A stretch of DNA of 8,430 bases from Desulfobacteraceae bacterium (GCA_013203195.1 JABMQM010000636.1:1-8430), one strand, 5' to 3'; positions 1 to 6,596 are shown, counted from the first letter of the stretch. Notes: generated from the letters alone by a model not told the origin. Numbers and translations: made by a program.

Positions 1-144
1 AACAGCGGGACAAGCGGGCGAAAACCCTTGTGCGGCCTTGCTCATCAAAAAAATCCCTCATTTATGAATTGGAAACTGCGTAGTACTCAAATCTATTTAT
101 GGATGGAAACTAATTAACTTAATGGTTGGCGTGCAAACAATCAC
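1..144. other. Upstream flank without an assignable gene
   Basis: Three readings compete in this edge. On the + strand, frame 2 is open from the window edge to a TGA at 65-67 and frame 1 to a TAA at 115-117; either could be the last codons of an upstream gene. On the - strand, an ATG at 45-43 behind a GAGGG-like ribosome site could start a gene leaving the window. None is long enough to decide. Bases 68-144 are AT-rich and probably hold the leader of the cytochrome gene, but I see no convincing promoter or terminator there. Confidence 0.3.
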
Positions 145-1857
145 ATGAAACTGACAAGTAAAATGTTTCGGAAAAAACAAATATTATCGATCGGTTTAAT
201 TTTAGCCCTGGGAGTGTTAGCTGTTTTTTCTTTCAAGCAGCCCGGTCCTGTTCAGGCACAGCTGGAATCATCCCGGGACCGATCCATCAATGGTCGTGTT
301 ATTTCTAAATATGGTCCGGTAGAAAATGCCAGAGTCAGGGTGGCCGGAACAGAAACGCATGCTCTCACCGACAGAGAGGGAAAATTTGAGCTCCCAACCG
401 GACAATTCACAGGAGAAAAGTTGTGGGTCACGGCCGGCAAAGAAGGCTGGTTCAATAACGCCCAGGCCGCCTATCCTTCCGGCTCTACAAACGATATCTT
501 TTTATACCCGATTTATCTGAATGATCAGACTGACTATCGCTTTATTTCACCGAAAACTTGCTCCGGCTGCCATGTCAAATTAACGCGTTATTGGGATAAG
601 TCCAAAATGGCCCATACAACATCAAATCCCAAGGTGCTGGATATGTATTATGGGACAGATGCACTTAAGCGCAAAAATGCCGCTCCGGGCTACCGGCTGG
701 ACAATCCGGGCAGCAGCGGTAATTGCGCCGTTTGCCACGCACCGTCGGCGGCGGTCTCCAGCCCCCGGGTTAAAGATCTGCAAACAGCGCTCTGGTCTGC
801 CCGCACAGAATGGGACGGCATCAGCTGTGATTTTTGCCACAAAATCAGAAAAGTGGTTACAGATAAGACCAGACCGAGCGGTAAAACTCCGATTCTGGAA
901 AGGCAGACTCCCGCCAAAGGGTCGTCGATTTTGGTCTTCGGTCCTTATGATGATGTGGCGGTTCCTCCCATGGCCGCATCATATAGCCCTGTTTTGGATC
1001 AGGGGCTGTTCTGTTCCGCCTGCCATAGTCATTCCATAAAGTTGGTGGATAGCAAGACTTGGGACCCCGGCAAAGTGTACACGGCTGCAGAATGGAAGGG
1101 ATTCGGGTTGCAAGACAACACCTATCTTCCCATTCAGAGCACTTATCAGGAGTGGAAACAATGGCAGGATCAATTGGCGCCGGACGACGCCAACAAAGGC
1201 AAAAAATGCCAGGATTGCCATATGAGCTGGCGCAAAGAGATGCTGCCGTACGATAATTATGTTATAGACGGACAGGCCAGGGATATGTGGGGTACCTACC
1301 GGTCACCCAAAAACATCCGTCCCCATCATTTTGACGGTGGTACCGAGATTCAGCTTAAAACCGCGCTGTCAATGGAAATAGAAGGGAAGGTAACCGGTAA
1401 CCGGTTGAACGTCGATGTTTTTATCACTAACACCAATGGCGGCCATTGGGTGCCCACCGGAGAAACCATGCGCAGTGTGATGTTATTGCTAAAAGCTGTG
1501 GATTCAAACGAAAAACCCTTAAAAATGATAAAAGGAAGTGTGCTCCCCAAATGGGCCGGCACAGGCAAGCTTGAAAAGGGCAATTATGCAGGTCGTCCGG
1601 GAGCGATGTTTGCCAGAGTCCTTGCGGATGACAACGGCAATCTGAATGTGCCGTTTTGGCGCGCCACAACAATCGCCTCGGATACGCGTGTTAGACCAAA
1701 AACAACCGTTACCCTTAAATATGTGTTTGCCCTGGATGATCCCGAAGATGAACCGACTGCCGAGGCCAGGCTCATTTATCGGCCGGTTATTAAAACATTG
1801 GCAAAAAAGAAGAATTGGGTTGCCGAAGATATATTAATCACCAGCAGCATGTGGTAA
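145..1857 (+). CDS. Secreted pentaheme cytochrome c with N-terminal carboxypeptidase-regulatory-like domain
   Basis: This is probably a periplasmic or surface electron carrier binding five covalent hemes. Residues 1-38 form a signal peptide (basic start, hydrophobic stretch about 13-30, likely cut after VQA). Residues about 47-120 resemble a carboxypeptidase-regulatory-like beta domain, with the usual T-D-x-x-G-x-F turn. Five CxxCH heme sites follow: CSGCH at 139, CAVCH at 194, CDFCH at 228, CSACH at 290 and CQDCH at 355. The remaining ~190 residues lack heme motifs, look beta-rich and carry a GGHWVPTGE stretch at 432-440, a G-H-x-x-P-T-G pattern seen in other multiheme cytochromes. The ATG at 145 has no strong ribosome site; Met7 is an alternative that also keeps the signal peptide. 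It is the first gene of a five-gene same-strand cluster. The family is secure; substrate and partner are not known. Confidence 0.9.
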   Translation: MKLTSKMFRKKQILSIGLILALGVLAVFSFKQPGPVQAQLESSRDRSINGRVISKYGPVENARVRVAGTETHALTDREGKFELPTGQFTGEKLWVTAGKEGWFNNAQAAYPSGSTNDIFLYPIYLNDQTDYRFISPKTCSGCHVKLTRYWDKSKMAHTTSNPKVLDMYYGTDALKRKNAAPGYRLDNPGSSGNCAVCHAPSAAVSSPRVKDLQTALWSARTEWDGISCDFCHKIRKVVTDKTRPSGKTPILERQTPAKGSSILVFGPYDDVAVPPMAASYSPVLDQGLFCSACHSHSIKLVDSKTWDPGKVYTAAEWKGFGLQDNTYLPIQSTYQEWKQWQDQLAPDDANKGKKCQDCHMSWRKEMLPYDNYVIDGQARDMWGTYRSPKNIRPHHFDGGTEIQLKTALSMEIEGKVTGNRLNVDVFITNTNGGHWVPTGETMRSVMLLLKAVDSNEKPLKMIKGSVLPKWAGTGKLEKGNYAGRPGAMFARVLADDNGNLNVPFWRATTIASDTRVRPKTTVTLKYVFALDDPEDEPTAEARLIYRPVIKTLAKKKNWVAEDILITSSMW

Positions 1858-1890
1858 CCTAAACTTCTCATTAGAAGTTCAGCTTGGGTT
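1856..1890 (+). promoter_or_regulatory. Intercistronic hairpin between cytochrome and cupredoxin genes
   Basis: A perfect 7-base inverted repeat, AACTTCT (1862-1868) and AGAAGTT (1873-1879), closes a 4-base loop. It begins a few bases after the cytochrome stop codon. An outer pairing of AACCTAA (1856-1862) with TTGGGTT (1884-1890), containing one G-U pair, could extend the stem with a bulge. No T-run follows, so it is a poor intrinsic terminator; an mRNA-stability or expression-balancing element is more likely. The function is inferred from position only. Confidence 0.45.
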
Positions 1891-1899
1891 ATTTCAAAT

Positions 1900-1906
1900 G
1901 GAGGAG
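1900..1906 (+). promoter_or_regulatory. Ribosome binding site that fixes the cupredoxin start
   Basis: GGAGGAG lies 4 to 6 bases before the TTG at 1911, depending on the register counted. It falls inside the longer open frame that begins at TTG 1884. It therefore argues for initiation at 1911, which also gives a better signal peptide starting M-K-R. Confidence 0.7.
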
Positions 1907-1910
1907 AAAA

Positions 1911-2576
1911 TTGAAACGATACTTTATAACCATAACCTTATTAATCGCTTTATTGGCCTTGTGTCTTCCGGGCCCGGCGATGGCGGGGGGAATTTCGGGG
2001 ACAGTAAAAGTGAAGGGCTTGCGTTCTCCGGCGAACATCCTTGTATACTTGACAAAAGCACCTCCGGCCTTTGTGGATCTTTCTAAGACTAAGTTTGTCA
2101 TGGACCAGCAAAACCTGACCTTTATCCCCCATATTTTGCCCATTCCGGTCGGTGCAACGATCCAATTTCCCAATAATGACAAGGTAGACCATAATGTGTT
2201 TTCACTGTCCCGAACAAGGCCGTTCAATTTGGGCAGCTATGAGCCGGGGGAGGTTAAAACGGTACTTTTCGACAAACCCGGTATCGTGGAGGTTCGATGC
2301 GACGTACACGCTGAAATGGCGGCCTACATTATGGTGATGAAAAATCCATATTTTGCCGTAACGGATGCCAAGGGCAGGTTTGAAATACCGGATGCAAATT
2401 ACCTGAAAGAGTATGGTTTCAGCGGTTTAACGGATATTCCTCCTGGAAAATACTTTGTCAAAACAAGGCACGAAAAGTTAAAAACAATAAAACAGGCCGT
2501 GGTTGTTCCGAACGCTGGGACGATTTCAATTCAACTGGAACTTTCCCGGGGCACCCCGGGCGTATTGTATAAATAA
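1911..2576 (+). CDS. Secreted cupredoxin (type 1 copper-like) with C-terminal carboxypeptidase-regulatory-like domain
   Basis: This is a likely periplasmic one-electron copper carrier of 221 residues. I chose the TTG at 1911 because of the strong GGAGGAG site; the frame is open from TTG 1884. A signal peptide (K-R, hydrophobic core, cut after AMA) is followed by a cupredoxin domain. Its candidate copper ligands are H94 (in DHNVFS), C130, H133 and M136, the last three in a C-x2-H-x2-M loop. The phrases PVGATIQFPNND and KPGIVEVRC are typical of plastocyanin/methylamine-utilisation-type cupredoxins. From about residue 145 the chain resembles a carboxypeptidase-regulatory-like beta domain (TDAKGRFEIPD, then IPPGKY), like the one at the start of the preceding cytochrome. 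Its stop lies 3 bases before ccdA, so co-translation is likely. The redox partner is inferred, not shown. Confidence 0.82.
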   Translation: MKRYFITITLLIALLALCLPGPAMAGGISGTVKVKGLRSPANILVYLTKAPPAFVDLSKTKFVMDQQNLTFIPHILPIPVGATIQFPNNDKVDHNVFSLSRTRPFNLGSYEPGEVKTVLFDKPGIVEVRCDVHAEMAAYIMVMKNPYFAVTDAKGRFEIPDANYLKEYGFSGLTDIPPGKYFVKTRHEKLKTIKQAVVVPNAGTISIQLELSRGTPGVLYK

Positions 2577-2579
2577 ATT

Positions 2580-3320
2580 ATGACTAACGACATTACCATA
2601 TGGATGGCATTTGCTGCCGGGATTTTATCGTTTTTATCTCCATGTGTTCTCCCCCTGGTCCCCGGATACATTTCGTTTATATCCGGCGTTTCTCTGCAGG
2701 AGATAAAAGAAAGTCATACCGACTCTGCGCTGTCGCACAAAAAAAAGCTCTCGGTGGTTCTCAACGCCATATTTTTTATCGCTGGATTTTCCGGAGTGTT
2801 TATTCTGCTGGGCGCCTCGGCAACCTGGATAGGGGCCTTGCTGTCGGCAAAAATTACTTTTCTAACGAAAATAGCGGGGCTGGTAATCATTATTTTCGGG
2901 CTCTTTAAACTCGGCTTAATTCGTCCCCTTGTTTTCTTTAAAGAAGCAAGATTCAATGTGGGGGATAATAAGCTGGGACTTATATGGGCATTTCTTGTAG
3001 GGGCTGCATTTGCCTTTGGCTGGACCCCGTGCATCGGTCCTATTTTGGGCGGTATATTAGCTTACGCCGGCACCCTGGAAGATGTTAACCAGGGCATTCT
3101 GCTATTGTCGGCGTACTCTCTGGGACTGGGAATCCCTTTCCTGTTAACGGCCTTGGGTGTGAATCAGTTTTTAAGATTTTTTGACAGGATAAAAAAACAT
3201 CTGGGGCTTTTTGAAAAAATTACCGGCATCATTATGGTAATTCTGGGCCTGATGATTTTTACCAATACACTTGTTTTAATTCCCGGCTATCTAACGTTTT
3301 TAAATAAATTTGCTTTGTAA
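2580..3320 (+). CDS. ccdA: Cytochrome c biogenesis protein CcdA (DsbD-type transmembrane thiol transporter)
   Basis: CcdA carries reducing equivalents from cytoplasmic thioredoxin across the inner membrane to periplasmic thiol-disulfide proteins. The 246-residue chain matches the family's usual size and has about six hydrophobic segments. The two hallmark cysteines are present: C22 in LSPCVLPLVPGY and C151 in GWTPCIGP. The ATG follows the cupredoxin stop by 3 bases and has no visible Shine-Dalgarno sequence, so translation probably depends on the upstream gene. The next gene encodes a TlpA/ResA-like thioredoxin, the standard recipient of CcdA electrons. Likely beneficiaries here are the CxxCH heme sites of the pentaheme cytochrome and the CuA cysteines of the last gene in the cluster. 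Confidence 0.93.
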   Translation: MTNDITIWMAFAAGILSFLSPCVLPLVPGYISFISGVSLQEIKESHTDSALSHKKKLSVVLNAIFFIAGFSGVFILLGASATWIGALLSAKITFLTKIAGLVIIIFGLFKLGLIRPLVFFKEARFNVGDNKLGLIWAFLVGAAFAFGWTPCIGPILGGILAYAGTLEDVNQGILLLSAYSLGLGIPFLLTALGVNQFLRFFDRIKKHLGLFEKITGIIMVILGLMIFTNTLVLIPGYLTFLNKFAL

Positions 3321-3326
3321 AATGTG

Positions 3327-4031
3327 ATGAAAAAGAAAATATGGATCATAACGCTTTCGCTTTTTTCTGCAGCCCTGCTAGCTTACATGATTATTTCATA
3401 CGATAAGCCTGAAAGCACTTTATTAACAGAGGAAAACACGGACAGTCCGGAAATAGACCGTTTATTGCGCGACATGGGAGTTACCAAAGTACCTCACTTA
3501 GCTCCGCCGGTTGATTTCAACCTTTTGGACTTAACCGGCAAGAGAGTTATTCTCTCTGATTTCAAAGGTAAAATAGTATTTTTGAATTTCTGGACGACAT
3601 GGTGCTCTCCCTGTCGTGAGGAAATGCCTTCAATGCAGAAATTATATATACGCTTTAAAGATAAAGATTTTGCCATGTTGGCGGTCAGTTTGAAAGAGCC
3701 TGCCTCCGCGGTGAAAAAATTTTTCAAAGATTATAGCTTAACGTTCACAGCCCTTTTGGATTCAGACGGAGAGCTAATGACTTCATACGGGGTAAGAGCC
3801 ATTCCGGCTACTTATATTATAGACAGGGATGGAACAATCATCGGCAAAGCTTTTGGGCCCCGAAAATGGGATGGTCAAAAAGCGATCGCCATATTCGAAC
3901 ATTTAATAAATAACACTGTACGCAATGAAAATATTGACGAACATAAGCAGAGCAAAAGCATATCTTTTAATTCTGTTAAGCCTGGTACCGGCACTGGCAA
4001 TCCCGCTGTTAATCCGGCATTTGCCTGTTGA
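3327..4031 (+). CDS. Membrane-anchored TlpA/ResA-family thiol-disulfide oxidoreductase
   Basis: This is a periplasmic thioredoxin-fold reductase held by an N-terminal membrane segment (about residues 4-22). The active site is W92-C93-S-P-C96, preceded by the strand VFLNFWTTW. The conserved cis-proline is P160 in IPATYIIDRDG, and the insertion after the active-site helix fits the TlpA/ResA/AhpC-TSA group. I prefer the ATG at 3327; a GTG at 3324 in the same frame is possible. Neither has a clear ribosome site and the ccdA stop is only 6 bases away. The thioredoxin fold appears complete by about residue 198, after EHLINN. The last ~35 residues, rich in Ser, Asn, Gly and Pro, are read from sequence that also encodes the start of the next protein. 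TlpA proteins are known to reduce apo-cytochrome c or CuA cysteines; which applies here is inferred. Confidence 0.88.
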   Translation: MKKKIWIITLSLFSAALLAYMIISYDKPESTLLTEENTDSPEIDRLLRDMGVTKVPHLAPPVDFNLLDLTGKRVILSDFKGKIVFLNFWTTWCSPCREEMPSMQKLYIRFKDKDFAMLAVSLKEPASAVKKFFKDYSLTFTALLDSDGELMTSYGVRAIPATYIIDRDGTIIGKAFGPRKWDGQKAIAIFEHLINNTVRNENIDEHKQSKSISFNSVKPGTGTGNPAVNPAFAC

Positions 4032-5871
4032 AACCCGCACCCATAATATTGCCTTTAAGGCTGAAAAATATGGTTATTCCCCGTCTAAAATCGTAGTTAA
4101 TAAAGGGGATAAAATTATTTTAAAGCCGACCTCCCTGGATGTAACCCATGGTTTTCTTTTGGACGGTTACTCCCTGGAATTTGTCATCAAGCAACAGGGG
4201 ATCAACTATCTCAAGTATCTTTGGGAAGATGATGACGGCAAGCTGAATGCCGACTGGGACAAAGTATCTGAAATAGAGTTTGTGGCCGACAAGTCAGGCA
4301 AGTTCACCTACCGCTGTACCCAGATCTGTGGAAATCTCCACCCCTTTATGACCGGGGAATTGATTGTCAGACCCAATTCTCCTTATCATTTTGCGATTTC
4401 GCTATCCGTTTGGATTGTACTCAGCGGATTACTGCTGTTTCAGGCAAATCCCGGGGAGCGGTCCGCCGTCTTTAGTAGAATCAATCTTTTTGAGGTGCTG
4501 CCGGGGCTGAAATGGTTGGTCAACCGCCGCAGTTTTCAATTTCTTGTTCTGCTGCCGGGCGTGGTCATTTTTTACCTTTTTATACTCAGCAGTCTGTGGG
4601 GCAGCCCGGTGGGCAACCGCAACATCGCGATCATCATTGTCTGGATCCTGTGGTGGTTTGCCCTGAAAGCCATTTTCGTTCCGCTGGGAGGCAGGCTCTG
4701 GTGTATGATGTGTCCCCTGCCGGCGCCCGCTGAATGGCTCAGTCGCAGAAGCCTTACCGCTGTTCATTATATCAAAAAGCCCTTTAAAGGTCTGCATCAT
4801 CGGTTTAGCGGTCTGCAAAGGGACTGGCCCAAGATGATGCAGAATATGTGGCTTCAGAATTTCATTTTCCTGGCGATGATTTCATTCGGCATCATTCTGA
4901 TCACCCGGCCGGTAGCTACGGCGGGCATGTTTCTGCTCATTCTGGTAACGACCCTTGTTCTGTCCCTGGTGTATCGTAATAGAATCTTTTGCCTGTACTT
5001 ATGCCCGGTCGGTGGATTTCTGGGAAATTACTCCATGGCATCGATGACCGAGATCCGGGCTATAGACCCTGAAGTTTGCAGAAAACATAAAGATAAATGC
5101 TGCTATACGGGGGGATCCGGTGGCTGGGCATGCCCCTGGAAGCAGTATATCGGGAAAATGAGCCGCAACAATTACTGCGGATTCTGCATGGAATGCCTTA
5201 AAAGTTGCCCCAAAGACAATATCGCTATTTTCTTAAGACCTTTCGGGTCGGATCGGGTGCTTAAAGGCTATGATGAGATGTTCAACGTGATCATCATGCT
5301 GGTGGTGGCGATTGCATTCAGTATTACCATGCTGGGCCCCTGGGGTTTTGTTAAGGCGGCCGCCAACGTTACCGAAAGCAGACAGTTACTACCATACCTT
5401 ATATATCTTGCCGCCATCTGGGGTTCAGCCCTGGTGGTAGTCCCGGGTTTGTTTACCCTGACGGCCAGAGGCGCCAACCGTTTGGCCGGAAAACCGGCAA
5501 GTGACCGCGACATGACGCTGCGGCTTGCTTACATGCTGATTCCGGTGGGAATCTTTGCCTGGATAGCTTTCAGCCTGCCGTCGGTGCTGATTAACTACAA
5601 TTACATCTTTTCGGTATTGTCTGATCCCTTGGGACTGGGCTGGGATATTTTCGGGACGGCTGATTATCCTTTTAACCCTTTTCACCCCGAGTGGATCCCC
5701 ATGATCCAGGGGATCGTTTTGCTGACGGGGCTGTACTTTGGCCTGAGCCGAGGATTTCTGGCGCTGAAAACAATTATACCCAATTCCGTTGCCAGGGGCA
5801 AGGCCATGCTCCTCCCCTCCCTGTTTGTTCTTGGTATGGTAAATATATTATTGAAGCTTTATATGGGCTAA
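3925..5871 (+). CDS. CuA-type cupredoxin fused to NapH/NosR-like 4Fe-4S polytopic membrane protein
   Basis: This is probably a transmembrane electron-transfer protein. After an N-terminal membrane anchor (about 12-30) comes a cupredoxin domain. It carries H75 and the signature C131-T-Q-I-C135-G-N-L-H139-P-F-M142, which has the C-x3-C-x3-H-x2-M spacing of the dinuclear CuA centre of cytochrome oxidase subunit II. Hydrophobic segments follow near 156-172, 204-226, 234-252, 312-329 and 331-351. Cysteine motifs are C260-x2-C263-P, C356-x3-C360-P, an atypical set C385/C392/C393/C403, and a classic ferredoxin motif C418-x2-C421-x2-C424-x3-C428-P. About five more hydrophobic segments run from 453 to the end. 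Counting segments puts the CuA domain in the periplasm and all iron-sulfur motifs in the cytoplasm. NosR has a flavin-binding domain where this protein has CuA. No subunit I oxidase sequence is present. The start overlaps the TlpA-like gene by 107 bases and lacks a clear ribosome site; the membrane anchor immediately after ATG 3925 supports it. Confidence 0.87.
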   Translation: MKILTNISRAKAYLLILLSLVPALAIPLLIRHLPVETRTHNIAFKAEKYGYSPSKIVVNKGDKIILKPTSLDVTHGFLLDGYSLEFVIKQQGINYLKYLWEDDDGKLNADWDKVSEIEFVADKSGKFTYRCTQICGNLHPFMTGELIVRPNSPYHFAISLSVWIVLSGLLLFQANPGERSAVFSRINLFEVLPGLKWLVNRRSFQFLVLLPGVVIFYLFILSSLWGSPVGNRNIAIIIVWILWWFALKAIFVPLGGRLWCMMCPLPAPAEWLSRRSLTAVHYIKKPFKGLHHRFSGLQRDWPKMMQNMWLQNFIFLAMISFGIILITRPVATAGMFLLILVTTLVLSLVYRNRIFCLYLCPVGGFLGNYSMASMTEIRAIDPEVCRKHKDKCCYTGGSGGWACPWKQYIGKMSRNNYCGFCMECLKSCPKDNIAIFLRPFGSDRVLKGYDEMFNVIIMLVVAIAFSITMLGPWGFVKAAANVTESRQLLPYLIYLAAIWGSALVVVPGLFTLTARGANRLAGKPASDRDMTLRLAYMLIPVGIFAWIAFSLPSVLINYNYIFSVLSDPLGLGWDIFGTADYPFNPFHPEWIPMIQGIVLLTGLYFGLSRGFLALKTIIPNSVARGKAMLLPSLFVLGMVNILLKLYMG

Positions 5872-5971
5872 TCAACTGCTCTTTTAGCTCGGATTTCTCA
5901 ATAATTGTCATTTAAAAGTTCACGGAATTTTGTTTGCAAACTCAAAAAATATCAGAATTTATGTAACCGCA

Positions 5972-5994
5972 CATTATAGACAGACTGTATAATG
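5972..5994. promoter_or_regulatory. Candidate operator: 7-base inverted repeat upstream of rubrerythrin
   Basis: CATTATA (5972-5978) and TATAATG (5988-5994) are exact reverse complements separated by 9 bases. The arms have the AT-rich flavour of Fur/PerR-family boxes, but the 9-base gap does not fit the usual 7-1-7 layout. It lies about 80 bases before the rubrerythrin start, just upstream of a TTGACA. The regulator is a guess. Confidence 0.3.
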
Positions 5995-6004
5995 AAAATA
6001 ATTC

Positions 6005-6010
6005 TTGACA
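6005..6010 (+). promoter_or_regulatory. Possible -35 element of the rubrerythrin promoter
   Basis: TTGACA is an exact sigma-70 -35 match 65 bases before the start codon. The -10 is unclear: TAATGT at 6025 would give a 14-base spacer, which is too short, and TATTAA at 6033 would give 22, which is too long. Promoter activity is plausible because a 203-base non-coding gap separates this gene from the redox cluster. I see no clean intrinsic terminator or other gene in the gap. Confidence 0.35.
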
Positions 6011-6074
6011 AATGTGTAGCAAAATAATGTTTTATTAATACGTTAAGCAAATATTTTAATGAAAGGAGAAAATA

Positions 6075-6596
6075 ATGAGTAAAACCGAAGAAAACTTAAA
6101 GGCGGCCTTTGCCGGGGAATCACAAGCAAGAAACAAGTACACCTATTTCGCTGGAGTTGCCAAAAAAGAAGGATATCATTACATTGCAAAATTCTTTGAA
6201 GAGACGGCTGAAAACGAAAAGCAACATGCCAAAGATCATCTAAGAATGCTGAAGGGCATTGGCGACACCATAGCAAATCTGAAGGAAGCGATCGGTGGCG
6301 AACACTACGAAACAACGGATATGTATCCTACATTTGCCAAAGAGGCCCGGGAAGAAGGAAACTCGGAAGCTGCCATTTCGTTCCAGCAGATCGGTAAAAT
6401 AGAAGCACATCACCAAGAGCGCTATAAGAAGCTGTTGGAAATGGTTGAATCCGGAACGGTGTTTAAAAGAGAACAACCCATAAAGTGGAAATGCGGAGTA
6501 TGTGGATATCTGGTTGAGAGTACTGAACCACCACCGAAATGCCCTGGTTGTAAGCATCCCAAGGAATATTACGAACCAGCGAATATGGATTTATAG
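6075..6596 (+). CDS. rbr: Rubrerythrin
   Basis: Rubrerythrin is a cytoplasmic peroxidase of anaerobes that reduces hydrogen peroxide to water at a diiron site, with electrons relayed through a rubredoxin-type iron. Residues 1 to about 125 form the four-helix ferritin-like domain. Candidate diiron ligands are E15 (FAGESQA), E48 and H51 (ENEKQHA), E76 and E79 (GGEHYE), and E110 with H113 (IEAHH). Residues 138-165 are the rubredoxin domain, with C140-x2-C143 and C156-x2-C159. At 173 residues it is of the compact rubrerythrin type. The start is firm: AGGAG at 6064-6068 lies 6 bases before the ATG. A single-gene transcript is likely, since non-coding gaps lie on both sides. Confidence 0.95.
   Translation: MSKTEENLKAAFAGESQARNKYTYFAGVAKKEGYHYIAKFFEETAENEKQHAKDHLRMLKGIGDTIANLKEAIGGEHYETTDMYPTFAKEAREEGNSEAAISFQQIGKIEAHHQERYKKLLEMVESGTVFKREQPIKWKCGVCGYLVESTEPPPKCPGCKHPKEYYEPANMDL

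Noticed and set aside
69..97. TTGGAA and TCTATT with a 17-base spacer upstream of the cytochrome gene
   Set aside because: Each box matches the sigma-70 consensus at only four of six positions in AT-rich DNA, which is expected by chance.
1884..1910. Upstream TTG start for the cupredoxin
   Set aside because: It would place the strong GGAGGAG site inside the gene; the TTG at 1911 is correctly spaced from it and gives a normal signal peptide.
4429..4818. 129-codon - strand frame inside the CuA fusion gene
   Set aside because: It is fully covered by a gene with clear motifs, and its translation is rich in Gln, Arg, Pro and Lys without any recognisable fold.
3925..5871. Cytochrome oxidase subunit II as the identity of the CuA-containing gene
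   Set aside because: The CuA loop matches, but the rest of the chain is a polytopic iron-sulfur protein and no oxidase subunit I or III gene is nearby.
5867..5888. GCTAA / TTAGC pairing around the stop of the CuA fusion gene, as a terminator
   Set aside because: The stem is only 5 bases with a 12-base loop, and no T-run follows.
5932..5941. Palindrome GTTTGCAAAC in the rubrerythrin upstream gap
   Set aside because: It is only 10 bases, the flanks do not extend the symmetry, and there is no second copy in the window.
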